NCBI GenBank assembly: GCA_007119095.1
Contig: SKQI01000060.1
Coordinates: 1-11,804, forward strand
Reading direction: 5' to 3'
DNA: 11,804 nucleotides
Source of the DNA: Wenzhouxiangella sp.
Lineage (GTDB): Bacteria; Pseudomonadota; Gammaproteobacteria; Xanthomonadales; Wenzhouxiangellaceae
In this document: one piece after another, positions 1 through 6,970 of the stretch
How the letters are laid out: each line of letters opens with the position of its first letter
Position numbering within the stretch: the stretch's first letter is position 1
Notes under the pieces: model-generated
Database searches by the model: none
What the model was told of the DNA's origin: nothing
The model's input: only the letters and a program-made list of their open reading frames with translations
Position numbers and translations under genes: made by a program

Positions 1-20
1 AGCCAGCGGAGCACTGATCA

Positions 21-1037
21 ATGCCGCGCTTGTTTGCACCTGTTTGCCTGCTTGCCTGGCTGGGCATGTTACTTTTCCCGATCACGGTAGCAGCAGAAAG
101 CCAGTCTGATGAAAGCGACTCCAAAGCGGTGCGCTACTGGCTGGACCGAATGGCGCGTGCCGTTGAAACTCTGAACTACCGAGGCACGCTTGTCCACTGG
201 CGCGATGGCCAGATGGATACCCTGCGAATCATTCACCGTGCCGACGAGAACGGAATTCGCGAACGCATCTATTCACTTGACGGTGATCGGCGTGAAATCC
301 TTCGAGATGGCAACCAGGTTCGCTGCCTGCTCGATGGTGACGAACCGCTTGTGGTTCAAAGCCAGCTCGCCGCGCGTCTGATGCCGAACGTGCCGCTCAA
401 CCGCCTGGGTTCCCCCGAGACGTCCTACCGGATGCGGATGGGTGACCGTGAGCGGGTTGCCGGCATGAAAACGCAGGTGGTGGAAATTGCGCCGCTGGAC
501 GAGTTCCGATACGGCTACCGCTTCTGGTTGGAGCGGCAGACCGGCATGCTGCTCAGATCGGCCTTGCTTGACCAGTCGGGTGCCGTTTTGCAGCAACTTT
601 CCTTTGTCTCTGTCGAGCTGGGCGTGCCGATCAACGATTCGGAGCTGGAGCCCGCGATGGGTGAATTCAGCCTCGAAACGACCCTGGCTGACAGGGGTGC
701 AGGCTACATCCGCAATCGTCATCGCAGCGCCTGGGTGCCGCGCCAGCTACCGAGTAATTTCAGCCTGGTCAAGGCTGGCGCTGGCTCGACGGCTGAGGAC
801 GGCTCCAGCTTTGAGCATCTTATTTTCAGCGATGGGCTGGCCAGCTTCTCCATCTACGTGGAAGCGGCAACGGGTGGCGCCAACACCAGCCGCATCGAGT
901 CCATCGGACCTGTTCATGTGTTTACCGGCGTAATGAGTGATCGCCTCATCACTGTTGTCGGAGAAGTGCCACGGGAGACTGTAGAGTACGTAGGCAGGTC
1001 CTTGCAGCAGCTCGCTGTTGGTCGAGAAAGAAACTAA
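21..1037 (+). CDS. mucB: MucB/RseB, periplasmic regulator of the sigma-E/AlgU anti-sigma factor
   Basis: RseB/MucB is a periplasmic protein that binds the periplasmic part of the anti-sigma factor RseA/MucA and shields it from regulated proteolysis. It releases it on sensing mislocalised lipopolysaccharide or lipoprotein, so envelope stress activates sigma-E/AlgU. The 338-residue product starts with a signal peptide (hydrophobic residues about 8-25, cleavage probably after TVAA). A LolA/LppX-like lipid-binding domain follows (about 35-210, including the family-typical LNYRGTLVH and an ERIYSLDGDRREILRDG stretch), then the small C-terminal domain (about 230-330). It is slightly longer than the E. 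coli homologue (about 318 aa). A GGAG about 9 nt before the ATG is an acceptable ribosome binding site. Four bases separate this ATG from a TGA at 15-17, preceded in frame by P-A-E-H codons, which may be the end of mucA; that is a guess. The downstream mucC and mucD support the assignment. Confidence 0.93.
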   Translation: MPRLFAPVCLLAWLGMLLFPITVAAESQSDESDSKAVRYWLDRMARAVETLNYRGTLVHWRDGQMDTLRIIHRADENGIRERIYSLDGDRREILRDGNQVRCLLDGDEPLVVQSQLAARLMPNVPLNRLGSPETSYRMRMGDRERVAGMKTQVVEIAPLDEFRYGYRFWLERQTGMLLRSALLDQSGAVLQQLSFVSVELGVPINDSELEPAMGEFSLETTLADRGAGYIRNRHRSAWVPRQLPSNFSLVKAGAGSTAEDGSSFEHLIFSDGLASFSIYVEAATGGANTSRIESIGPVHVFTGVMSDRLITVVGEVPRETVEYVGRSLQQLAVGRERN

Positions 1038-1038
1038 A

Positions 1039-1497
1039 TTGGGCGACCAGTCCGCGGCTGCCGGCGATCTGGTCTGGCAGCTGGCGGAGGTGGTGGAAGA
1101 TGATCAGGGCAGCCGCTGGGCCCGGTTCTCTTCGCTGACTGCTTGTGAACGCTGTCTTGCCGGCGAGGGCTGCGGGGCCGGCGTTTTTTCCAGGTTGTTT
1201 TCGCGCCATCAAGCCAGACTCCCGCTGCCTCCAGACAGCCGACTGAGACCCGGCCAGCGCGTTCGCGTGGGCATCAGTACATCAGAGCTGCTGCTGATGG
1301 CTTTCCTGCTGTACGGCTTGCCGTTGATCGGCTTTTTTATTGGCGCGGCAGTTTTTCATGTCATGTTTCCTGACCATGCCTGGCGAGACCTGGCAGCCTT
1401 GCTGGGCGGACTGCTGGCAGGTGCGCTGTCTTTCCTGCCTGCCAGGCAGGGATGGGGGGTGGCAAGGAACCCGCGTATCGAAGCGTTGTCTTGTTAG
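1039..1497 (+). CDS. mucC: MucC/RseC family inner-membrane regulator
   Basis: RseC/MucC is an inner-membrane protein encoded with the sigma-E regulators. It modestly affects sigma-E activity and is related to factors for SoxR reduction; its biochemical role is poorly defined. With this start the protein is 152 aa: an N-terminal domain with three cysteines (about residues 36, 39, 45 in CERCLAGEGCG), the family's CxxC...CG signature, followed by two membrane helices (about 82-109 and 117-135). Start choice: there is no ATG. TTG at 1039 lies 1 nt after the mucB stop with a GAGAAAG 8 nt upstream, and it gives an N-terminus closer to the E. coli length before the first cysteine. An in-frame TTG at 1018 (159 aa, overlapping mucB by 20 nt) is the alternative but has no visible ribosome binding site. 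Either way translation is probably coupled to mucB. The family call is firm, the start is not. Confidence 0.88.
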   Translation: MGDQSAAAGDLVWQLAEVVEDDQGSRWARFSSLTACERCLAGEGCGAGVFSRLFSRHQARLPLPPDSRLRPGQRVRVGISTSELLLMAFLLYGLPLIGFFIGAAVFHVMFPDHAWRDLAALLGGLLAGALSFLPARQGWGVARNPRIEALSC

Positions 1498-1675
1498 GAG
1501 ACCATTGGCCGGTCACCTGCATCCATTGCGACCTTGAATCTGCCGCTTGCCGAGGCAACATTGTCAGGCAGGGTCTTGACGCAATGATTGACGGGGCGAG
1601 GCCAATAGCAGTCAGCGATTTTTGCATGGTGCAAACGCTGTTACAGATTCACGAAATTTCTGGAGTCTTGAAAAG
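1498..1675. other. mucC-mucD intergenic region, no confident signal
   Basis: This 178-nt gap is unusually long for this cluster. Two TTGACG hexamers occur at 1576-1581 and 1588-1593, but neither has a convincing -10 at the right distance. A short dyad, TTTGCA-TGG-TGCAAA, lies at 1621-1635. No U-tailed hairpin is visible, so mucD may still be read through from upstream or may have its own unrecognised promoter here. Confidence 0.4.
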
Positions 1676-3094
1676 ATGTTCCGAATCTTAGTTGCCAGTA
1701 TTTTGCTGATGGGCCTGCTGTTGCAGTCCCAGGTATCCGAGGCCCGCATCGACTTCACCGATTTGGTCGAAGAATCGATTCCAGCGGTAGTCAATATCGA
1801 AACCTTGCGTTTCGGCTCGCGTCCAGCACCGCGCGGCGAAAGCAGCCAGGATGCGCCGGGCGACATACCGGATCTTTTTCGGCGTTTTTTCGACGCGCCG
1901 TTTGGTGAGGGTTCGCCGAGAGCGCAACCGGACCGGCGCAGCGGCGGCTCGGGCTTCATCATTGAGTCCGACGGGCTGATCGTCACCAACCATCACGTGG
2001 TCGAGGATGCTGATGAGATCATTGTCCGCCTGGCTGACCGGCGCGAATTCGAAGCCGAGTTGGTCGGGTCGGATGCCGAGACCGACATCGCCGTGCTGCG
2101 AATCGATGCAAGCGACCTGCCGACCTTGCCATTGGGGGAAAGTGATTCCTTGCGGCAAGGTGAATGGGTTATCGCCATCGGCTCGCCGTTTTCCTTCGAG
2201 CAGTCAGTCACTGCCGGTATTGTCAGTGGTACCGGGCGCACCCAGCGATCCGCGCAGCAGCAGTATGTGCCTTTCATCCAGACCGATGTGGCCATCAACC
2301 GCGGCAATTCCGGTGGGCCCTTGATTCGCACCGATGGCACGGTTGTCGGCGTCAACTCCTGGATCCTGAGCTCGCATGGCGGCAACATTGGTTTGTCTTT
2401 CGCCATCCCGGTCAAGGTGGCGCGCAATTCGATCGAGCAGCTGCTGGAGTTCGGGCGCGTTTCCCGCGGTTACCTCGGGGTCGGTATTGAAATGATTACC
2501 CGCGAGAAGGCGGACGCCTTGAACCTGGATCGACCCGCCGGTGCGCTGGTCAACCGGGTCGAATCGGGCAGCCCGGCGGAAGCCGCGGGCATCGAGGTCG
2601 GCGATGTCATCCTGCGCTTCAACGACATGACAGTTGATGTCTTCTCTGACCTGCCGCCGCTGGTCGGCATGGTTCGCCCCGGCACGGAAGTGCCGGTGCA
2701 GATTTCCCGCTGGGGAGAGCGAAAAGTGAAGCAGGTGGTCGTGGCCCAGCGTGAAGAGCAAATGGCCGATGCCGACGATGGACGCGAGCCGGACGCCGAG
2801 CCCAGCAACGCACTGGGCCTGGCGGTCGAGTCCATTGGCAGCGAAAGACGCAGCCGGCTGGGAGATCCGCAGGGCGGTGTCCTGATCACCAACGTCGAAA
2901 GTGACAATGCCTACCGGGCCGGCGTTCGTCGCAACCAAGTGATCCTCATGATCAACAATCAGCCTGTTGGCGGGATGGACGATTTCCGTCAGATCGTCGA
3001 GGCTTTGCCGGAAGGCCGCAGCGTGGCCCTGTTGCTGCATCGCAGCGATGGCAGCACGACCTTCGTGGCCTATACGCCGGAAGCGCGGGATTGA
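1676..3094 (+). CDS. mucD: MucD/DegQ-type periplasmic serine protease (HtrA family)
   Basis: HtrA-family periplasmic endoprotease/chaperone that degrades misfolded envelope proteins; in Pseudomonas MucD lowers AlgU activation. The 472-residue product begins with a signal peptide (hydrophobic about 4-20, probable cleavage after VSEA). The trypsin-like domain carries the catalytic triad His107 (TNHHVV), Asp137 (ETDIAVL) and Ser212 (RGNSGGPL). Two PDZ domains follow (about 265-355 and 378-465), the DegP/DegQ layout. Length matches the family. I chose ATG 1676 because TGGAG lies 10 nt upstream and a signal peptide follows directly. An in-frame TTG at 1622 would add 18 residues ahead of the signal peptide and is unlikely. 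A 178-nt gap separates it from mucC, so it may have its own promoter. DegP/DegQ/MucD cannot be separated by sequence alone; the mucB-mucC neighbourhood favours MucD. Confidence 0.95.
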   Translation: MFRILVASILLMGLLLQSQVSEARIDFTDLVEESIPAVVNIETLRFGSRPAPRGESSQDAPGDIPDLFRRFFDAPFGEGSPRAQPDRRSGGSGFIIESDGLIVTNHHVVEDADEIIVRLADRREFEAELVGSDAETDIAVLRIDASDLPTLPLGESDSLRQGEWVIAIGSPFSFEQSVTAGIVSGTGRTQRSAQQQYVPFIQTDVAINRGNSGGPLIRTDGTVVGVNSWILSSHGGNIGLSFAIPVKVARNSIEQLLEFGRVSRGYLGVGIEMITREKADALNLDRPAGALVNRVESGSPAEAAGIEVGDVILRFNDMTVDVFSDLPPLVGMVRPGTEVPVQISRWGERKVKQVVVAQREEQMADADDGREPDAEPSNALGLAVESIGSERRSRLGDPQGGVLITNVESDNAYRAGVRRNQVILMINNQPVGGMDDFRQIVEALPEGRSVALLLHRSDGSTTFVAYTPEARD

Positions 3095-3100
3095 ATGACG

Positions 3101-3121
3101 CCGGGCAGGGGTTCTGCCCGG
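3101..3121 (+). terminator. Perfect 8-bp hairpin after mucD (possible terminator or operator)
   Basis: Arms CCGGGCAG (3101-3108) and CTGCCCGG (3114-3121) pair perfectly around a GGGTT loop, starting 6 nt after the mucD stop. No T-run follows; instead the next six bases are TATAAT. It could help end the mucD transcript, protect its 3' end, or act as a dyad operator over the spacer of the putative lepA promoter. The function is inferred. Confidence 0.45.
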
Positions 3122-3127
3122 TATAAT
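3122..3127 (+). promoter_or_regulatory. Consensus -10 box (TATAAT) upstream of lepA
   Basis: A perfect TATAAT sits 79 nt before the lepA ATG in the non-coding gap. Transcription would begin near 3134 and give a leader of about 70 nt. The positions 16-19 nt upstream (around 3097-3105) are GC-rich and do not resemble TTGACA, and there is no extended TG motif, so the promoter may be weak or need an activator. The -10 is directly visible; promoter activity is inferred. Confidence 0.5.
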
Positions 3128-3144
3128 GCTCAGCTTGATCTGGA

Positions 3145-3183
3145 CGGCGCGCTGCTCGCGTTTGCGGGTAGCGCGCCGATTTT
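3145..3183 (+). terminator. 15-bp hairpin plus T-run in the lepA leader (terminator or attenuator)
   Basis: Left arm 3145-3159 pairs with right arm 3164-3178 over 15 consecutive positions (13 Watson-Crick and 2 G-U pairs in RNA), closed by a GTTT tetraloop. A and then TTTT (3180-3183) follow. This has the form of a Rho-independent terminator with a short U-tract. It lies after the TATAAT and 24 nt before the lepA start, so it could stop mucD readthrough, attenuate lepA transcription, or simply fold in the 5' leader. Confidence 0.55.
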
Positions 3184-3206
3184 CCTGAACGACTCCGTGT
3201 GCCTGA

Positions 3207-5012
3207 ATGACCAATACCCGTCGTATTCGCAATTTTTCCATTATTGCCCATGTTGATCATGGCAAGTCCACGCTTGCCGATCGCTTCATCCAGGTATGCG
3301 GCGGACTGACCGATCGTGAAATGGCCGAGCAGGTGCTGGACTCGATGGATATCGAGCGCGAGCGCGGTATCACCATCAAGGCCCAGAGTGTGACGCTGAA
3401 CTACACCGCCGACGATGGCGAGACCTACCAGCTCAATTTCATCGACACGCCGGGGCACGTGGATTTTTCCTACGAGGTTTCCCGGTCGCTGGCGGCCTGC
3501 GAAGGCGCGCTGCTGGTGGTTGATGCGGCCCAGGGCGTCGAGGCCCAAAGCGTTGCCAACTGCTACACGGCAGTGGAGCAGGGCCTGGAAGTGATCCCGG
3601 TGATCAACAAGATTGACCTGCCGGCCGCTGACCCGGAGAGAGTCAAGCACCAGATCGAGGACATCATTGGCATTGACGCTCATGATGCCCTGATGGTCAG
3701 CGCCAAGACAGGTGAAGGCATTCGGGAAGTGCTGGAAGCGTTGGTCAAGCGTATTCCGCCGCCCGAGGACAGGGAAGATCAACCGCTGCAGGCGCTGATC
3801 GTGGATTCCTGGTTCGATAACTACCTGGGCGTGAACTCCCTGGTCCGGATCAAGCAGGGTCGGTTGAACAAGGGCGACAAGATACGGGTGATGTCCAGCG
3901 GCGATGAACATGACGCCGATCAGGTTGGCATTTTCACCCCGAAGCGCACCCAGACCCAGTCTCTGGGCTGCGGCCAGGTCGGTTTCATTGCCGCGGGCAT
4001 CAAGGAGGTGCATGGGGCGCCGGTCGGCGACACCATCACCCATGCCAGGCAGCCGGCCGAGCAGCCACTGCCCGGTTTCAAGCCGCTGCAGCCGCGGGTT
4101 TTCGCCGGGGTCTTTCCGGTTGACAGCAGCGACTATCCGGATCTGCGCGAGGCCCTGGACAAGCTTCAGCTGAATGATTCGGCCCTGCAGTTCGAACCGG
4201 AGACATCGGTCGCACTGGGCTTTGGTTTTCGCTGTGGTTTTCTTGGCATGCTGCACATGGAAATCGTGCAGGAGCGGCTGGAGCGTGAGTACGATCTGGA
4301 TCTCATCAGCACGGCGCCAACGGTTATCTATGAAGTGGCGCTGACCGATGGCGAGGTGCTTACCCTGGACAATCCGGCCAGTCTGCCACCGGTCAACAAG
4401 ATTGCCGAAATTCGCGAACCGATCATTCTCGCAAACATCCTGGTACCGCAGGATTATGTCGGCGCGGTCATTGGACTTTGTGAAGAAAAGCGCGGCTCGC
4501 AGAAAGACATGCGTTTTCTGGGTGGCCAGGTTCAGCTCAGCTACGAGCTGCCGCTTTCAGAGGTGGTAATGGACTTCTTTGATCGTCTGAAGTCCTGCTC
4601 GCGCGGATTTGCCTCGTTTGAATATGACTTTGTTCGCCATCAGGCGGGTTCCTTCGTGCGGCTTGATTTGCTGATCAACGGTGAAAAGGTTGACGCGCTC
4701 AGCACCATTGTCCACCGTCAGTTCGCCGAGCGTCGCGGCCGGGACCTGGCCGAGCGGATGCGTGAGCTCATTCCACGCCAGATGTTTGATATTGCCATCC
4801 AGGCGGCTATCGGCGGGCATATCATCGCGCGTTCCACGGTCAAGGCCTACCGCAAGAATGTCACCGCCAAGTGCTACGGCGGCGATATCACCCGCAAGCG
4901 CAAGCTGCTGGAAAAGCAGAAAGCCGGCAAGCGCCGCATGAAGCAGGTCGGTAGCGTGGAAATCCCGCAGGAGGCCTTCCTCGCCGTACTCAGAAACGAT
5001 AACGATAAGTGA
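3207..5012 (+). CDS. lepA: LepA/EF4, translational GTPase
   Basis: Elongation factor 4 is a ribosome-binding GTPase implicated in back-translocation and in 30S biogenesis or initiation. The 601-residue protein matches the usual length (about 599). The G domain shows G1 AHVDHGKST (14-22), G2 RGIT (53-56), G3 DTPGH with the catalytic His84, G4 NKID (134-137) and G5 SAK (165-167). The beta-barrel domain II and EF-G-like domains III/V follow, and the LepA-specific C-terminal domain ends in the conserved stretch around KAYRKNVTAKCYGGDITRKR and KRRMKQVGSVEIPQ. The ATG follows a structured leader with a TATAAT and lacks a strong ribosome binding site. It is the first gene of a dense run with lepB 8 nt downstream. 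Confidence 0.98.
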   Translation: MTNTRRIRNFSIIAHVDHGKSTLADRFIQVCGGLTDREMAEQVLDSMDIERERGITIKAQSVTLNYTADDGETYQLNFIDTPGHVDFSYEVSRSLAACEGALLVVDAAQGVEAQSVANCYTAVEQGLEVIPVINKIDLPAADPERVKHQIEDIIGIDAHDALMVSAKTGEGIREVLEALVKRIPPPEDREDQPLQALIVDSWFDNYLGVNSLVRIKQGRLNKGDKIRVMSSGDEHDADQVGIFTPKRTQTQSLGCGQVGFIAAGIKEVHGAPVGDTITHARQPAEQPLPGFKPLQPRVFAGVFPVDSSDYPDLREALDKLQLNDSALQFEPETSVALGFGFRCGFLGMLHMEIVQERLEREYDLDLISTAPTVIYEVALTDGEVLTLDNPASLPPVNKIAEIREPIILANILVPQDYVGAVIGLCEEKRGSQKDMRFLGGQVQLSYELPLSEVVMDFFDRLKSCSRGFASFEYDFVRHQAGSFVRLDLLINGEKVDALSTIVHRQFAERRGRDLAERMRELIPRQMFDIAIQAAIGGHIIARSTVKAYRKNVTAKCYGGDITRKRKLLEKQKAGKRRMKQVGSVEIPQEAFLAVLRNDNDK

Positions 5013-5020
5013 GACGCTAA

Positions 5021-5800
5021 GTGGACTATGCACTGATTCTGACCGTAGCTACCCTGGCCTGCTTTCTGTTGTGGCTGGCCGACAGGTTCCGGCGGCGCCG
5101 CAGCAGTGTCGCGGAGCCCGACAGTGCGACCGGCAAAATGGTCGAGTTGTTCGGCTCCTTGTTTCCGGTATTGTTGCTTGTGCTGGTCATTCGCTCGTTC
5201 GTGTTCGAGCCGTTCAAGATCCCCTCGGGGTCGATGATTCCGACCCTGCTGATCGGCGATTTCATCGTCGTCAACAAGTTTTCCTACGGCTTGCGTTTGC
5301 CGGTAACCAATCAGCGCATTGTCAGCCTGGGTGATCCCGAGCGCGGCGATGTCATGGTATTTCGCTACCCGGAAGATGAGCGCATCAACTACATCAAGCG
5401 TGTGGTCGGTGTGCCGGGCGATACGATCACCTATCGCAACAAGGTTCTGTTTGTCAACGGCGAACCCGTGGTGCAGGATCTGGAAGGTAACTGGGAGGGT
5501 GAGGGCCGCAATCGCAATCTGCCGGGCCGTAGACCGCAGCTGCGCATGGAACATCTGGCCGATGACCCGCACATGATTTTGGTGCACCCGGATCAACCGG
5601 TGCGGCAGACCCAGACCTGGGTGGTGCCCGAGGGGCAGTATTTTGTGCTGGGAGATAACCGGGATCACTCGCTGGATTCACGTGCCTGGGGGTTCGTCCC
5701 GGAGGCGAACCTGGTTGGCCGAGCGACCCGGATCTGGATGCATTGGGACTGTAGCCGGGGCTGCGTGGTTTTCAATCGGATCGGTGATAAGATTATTTAA
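5021..5800 (+). CDS. lepB: Signal peptidase I (leader peptidase)
   Basis: Inner-membrane serine protease with a Ser/Lys dyad that removes signal peptides from exported preproteins on the periplasmic side. The 259-residue protein has two membrane helices (about 3-20 and 42-62) joined by a basic cytoplasmic loop (RFRRRR). Nucleophile Ser71 lies in PSGSMIPTL and general base Lys126 in YIKRVVGVPGD. Box E (GDNRDHSLDSR, about 211-221) is intact, so the enzyme should be active. It is shorter than E. coli LepB (324 aa) and close to Pseudomonas-type lengths. The GTG start is 8 nt after the lepA stop, with only a weak GAGA upstream, consistent with coupling to lepA. Its periplasmic substrates would include MucB and MucD of this window. 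Confidence 0.97.
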   Translation: MDYALILTVATLACFLLWLADRFRRRRSSVAEPDSATGKMVELFGSLFPVLLLVLVIRSFVFEPFKIPSGSMIPTLLIGDFIVVNKFSYGLRLPVTNQRIVSLGDPERGDVMVFRYPEDERINYIKRVVGVPGDTITYRNKVLFVNGEPVVQDLEGNWEGEGRNRNLPGRRPQLRMEHLADDPHMILVHPDQPVRQTQTWVVPEGQYFVLGDNRDHSLDSRAWGFVPEANLVGRATRIWMHWDCSRGCVVFNRIGDKII

Positions 5801-5862
5801 TGGTGGCTTTGCCGTTTTGGCGGGTCGATTCACTCAAGCATCGGTAACAAGAGGGATTGCAA

Positions 5863-6231
5863 ATGACGGCGATGACACGCCAGCAGGGGCTGAGCCTGGT
5901 CGGGTTCATCTTTGTTCTGATTTTCATCCTGTTCGCGGTCTATATCGGTATCAAGCTGGTCCCCATTTACCTGAACCATTTTTCAGTGGTCAGTGAAATG
6001 AAGGCCGTGGCCGGAGAGCCGGGTTCGGCAAACCTGCCGCCTAGCACGCTCAGGCGCAACCTGGTCACCCGGTTTCAGATCAGCTACGTAGATAATGTTC
6101 GCCCCGAGCATATCTCTGTCGAGCGTGGCAATCCGCCGCAGCTGGTCATTGAATACCAGGTGGAAGAGCACCTGATTGGCAATATCGACGTGGTCGTCAA
6201 GTTCAGACGTGCCGAAGCGCTCCGAAACTAG
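5863..6231 (+). CDS. DUF4845 family small membrane protein
   Basis: A 122-residue protein of unknown function, commonly encoded between lepB and rnc in Pseudomonas-like genomes. The N-terminus is RQQGLSLVGF followed by one hydrophobic helix (about 10-32), then a roughly 90-residue, probably periplasmic, soluble domain. The GLSLVGF segment looks like the start of a type IV pilin (Gly before cleavage, hydroxyl residue at +2, Leu +3), but the Glu expected at +5 is Gly. A GAGGG 7 nt upstream supports ATG 5863; a second in-frame ATG at 5872 and a TTG at 5857 are less likely. The 3' end overlaps rnc by 23 nt. The function is unknown; a single-pass inner-membrane protein is the safest reading. Confidence 0.85.
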   Translation: MTAMTRQQGLSLVGFIFVLIFILFAVYIGIKLVPIYLNHFSVVSEMKAVAGEPGSANLPPSTLRRNLVTRFQISYVDNVRPEHISVERGNPPQLVIEYQVEEHLIGNIDVVVKFRRAEALRN

Positions 6232-6925
6232 CCCTGCAGATCGTCTGGCCGGTATCGATTACCGGTTTCGTGATCCTGGATTGCTGGTCCGGGCGCTGAC
6301 CCACCGAAGCTGTGGTTCGGGACATTACGAGCGGCTGGAGTTTCTCGGCGACAGCCTGCTGAATTTCGTTGCGGCAGAATTACTATACGCGCGCCGGCCT
6401 CACGCCAGCGAAGGCGATTTGTCCAGGCTGCGCTCCCGCCTGGTCCGGGACGTCACCCTGGCCGAGATTGCGATTGAACTGAATCTGGGAGAGCACCTCC
6501 GACTGGGCTTGGGTGAAATGAAGGCCGGTGGATTCATGCGTGAGTCCATTCTGGCCGACGTGCTCGAGGCGATCATCGGTGCTATCTATCTTGACGGTGG
6601 CTTCGAGGCGGCACGTGGCGTGGTGCGGGACCTGATCGACCGACGTGAGCGCGAATTGCCGGAAGCCGAGCGCCTGAAAGACCCCAAGACCCGCCTCCAG
6701 GAACTGCTCCAGGGGGCCGGGCATGAGCTGCCAATCTATCGCGTTGTGTCTGAAAGTGGTGCCGACCACATCAAGTCTTTTGTTGTCGAATGCGCTGTTG
6801 GAGAGCTGGCGCCGGCGGTGACGGCCGAGGCAGGCAGTCGCCGCAAGGCCGAGCAGGCGGCGGCACGCATCATGCACAAGCGATTGCTGGATTCGACTAA
6901 CGATGCGACGGAGCGCGGCGACTGA
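6209..6925 (+). CDS. rnc: Ribonuclease III
   Basis: Double-strand-specific, Mg2+-dependent endoribonuclease that processes rRNA precursors and some mRNAs. The 238-residue product has the RNase III signature ERLEFLGDSLLNF with acidic residues Glu41, Glu44 and Asp48, the EGD motif (Glu68), and the catalytic ADVLEAIIGAIYLDGG region with Asp117 and Glu120. A C-terminal dsRNA-binding domain follows (about 158-228, ending SRRKAEQAAARIM). All catalytic positions are present. Start choice: GTG 6209 gives MPKRSETSPAD, close to the family N-terminus; a TTG at 6176 would add 11 residues. The start lies inside the DUF4845 gene, without a strong ribosome binding site, so translation is probably coupled to it. 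Era follows 45 nt downstream, the widely conserved rnc-era pair. Confidence 0.97.
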   Translation: MPKRSETSPADRLAGIDYRFRDPGLLVRALTHRSCGSGHYERLEFLGDSLLNFVAAELLYARRPHASEGDLSRLRSRLVRDVTLAEIAIELNLGEHLRLGLGEMKAGGFMRESILADVLEAIIGAIYLDGGFEAARGVVRDLIDRRERELPEAERLKDPKTRLQELLQGAGHELPIYRVVSESGADHIKSFVVECAVGELAPAVTAEAGSRRKAEQAAARIMHKRLLDSTNDATERGD

Positions 6926-6970
6926 ACAGCTGCAGATGGGCCGGGATCTGACGCTTGCGGGAAGATATTG

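Noticed and set aside
1466..1493. Possible sigma-E/AlgU-type promoter (GGAAC ... TCTTG) before mucD
   Set aside because: The -35 lacks the TT after GGAAC, the -10 deviates from TCTGA, and it lies inside the mucC coding sequence; the match is no better than chance.
1622..1675. TTG extension of mucD by 18 residues
   Set aside because: It would place polar residues before the signal peptide, and ATG 1676 has a TGGAG ribosome binding site.
2204..3241. Long minus-strand open frame (345 codons) opposite mucD
   Set aside because: The opposite strand encodes a complete HtrA protease with intact triad and PDZ domains; the antisense product is rich in His, Arg and Gln, typical of a shadow frame in GC-rich DNA.
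2952..4256. Long minus-strand open frame (434 codons) opposite mucD and lepA
   Set aside because: It spans two well-supported genes and their intergenic region, with no recognisable domain; it is a shadow of lepA codon bias.
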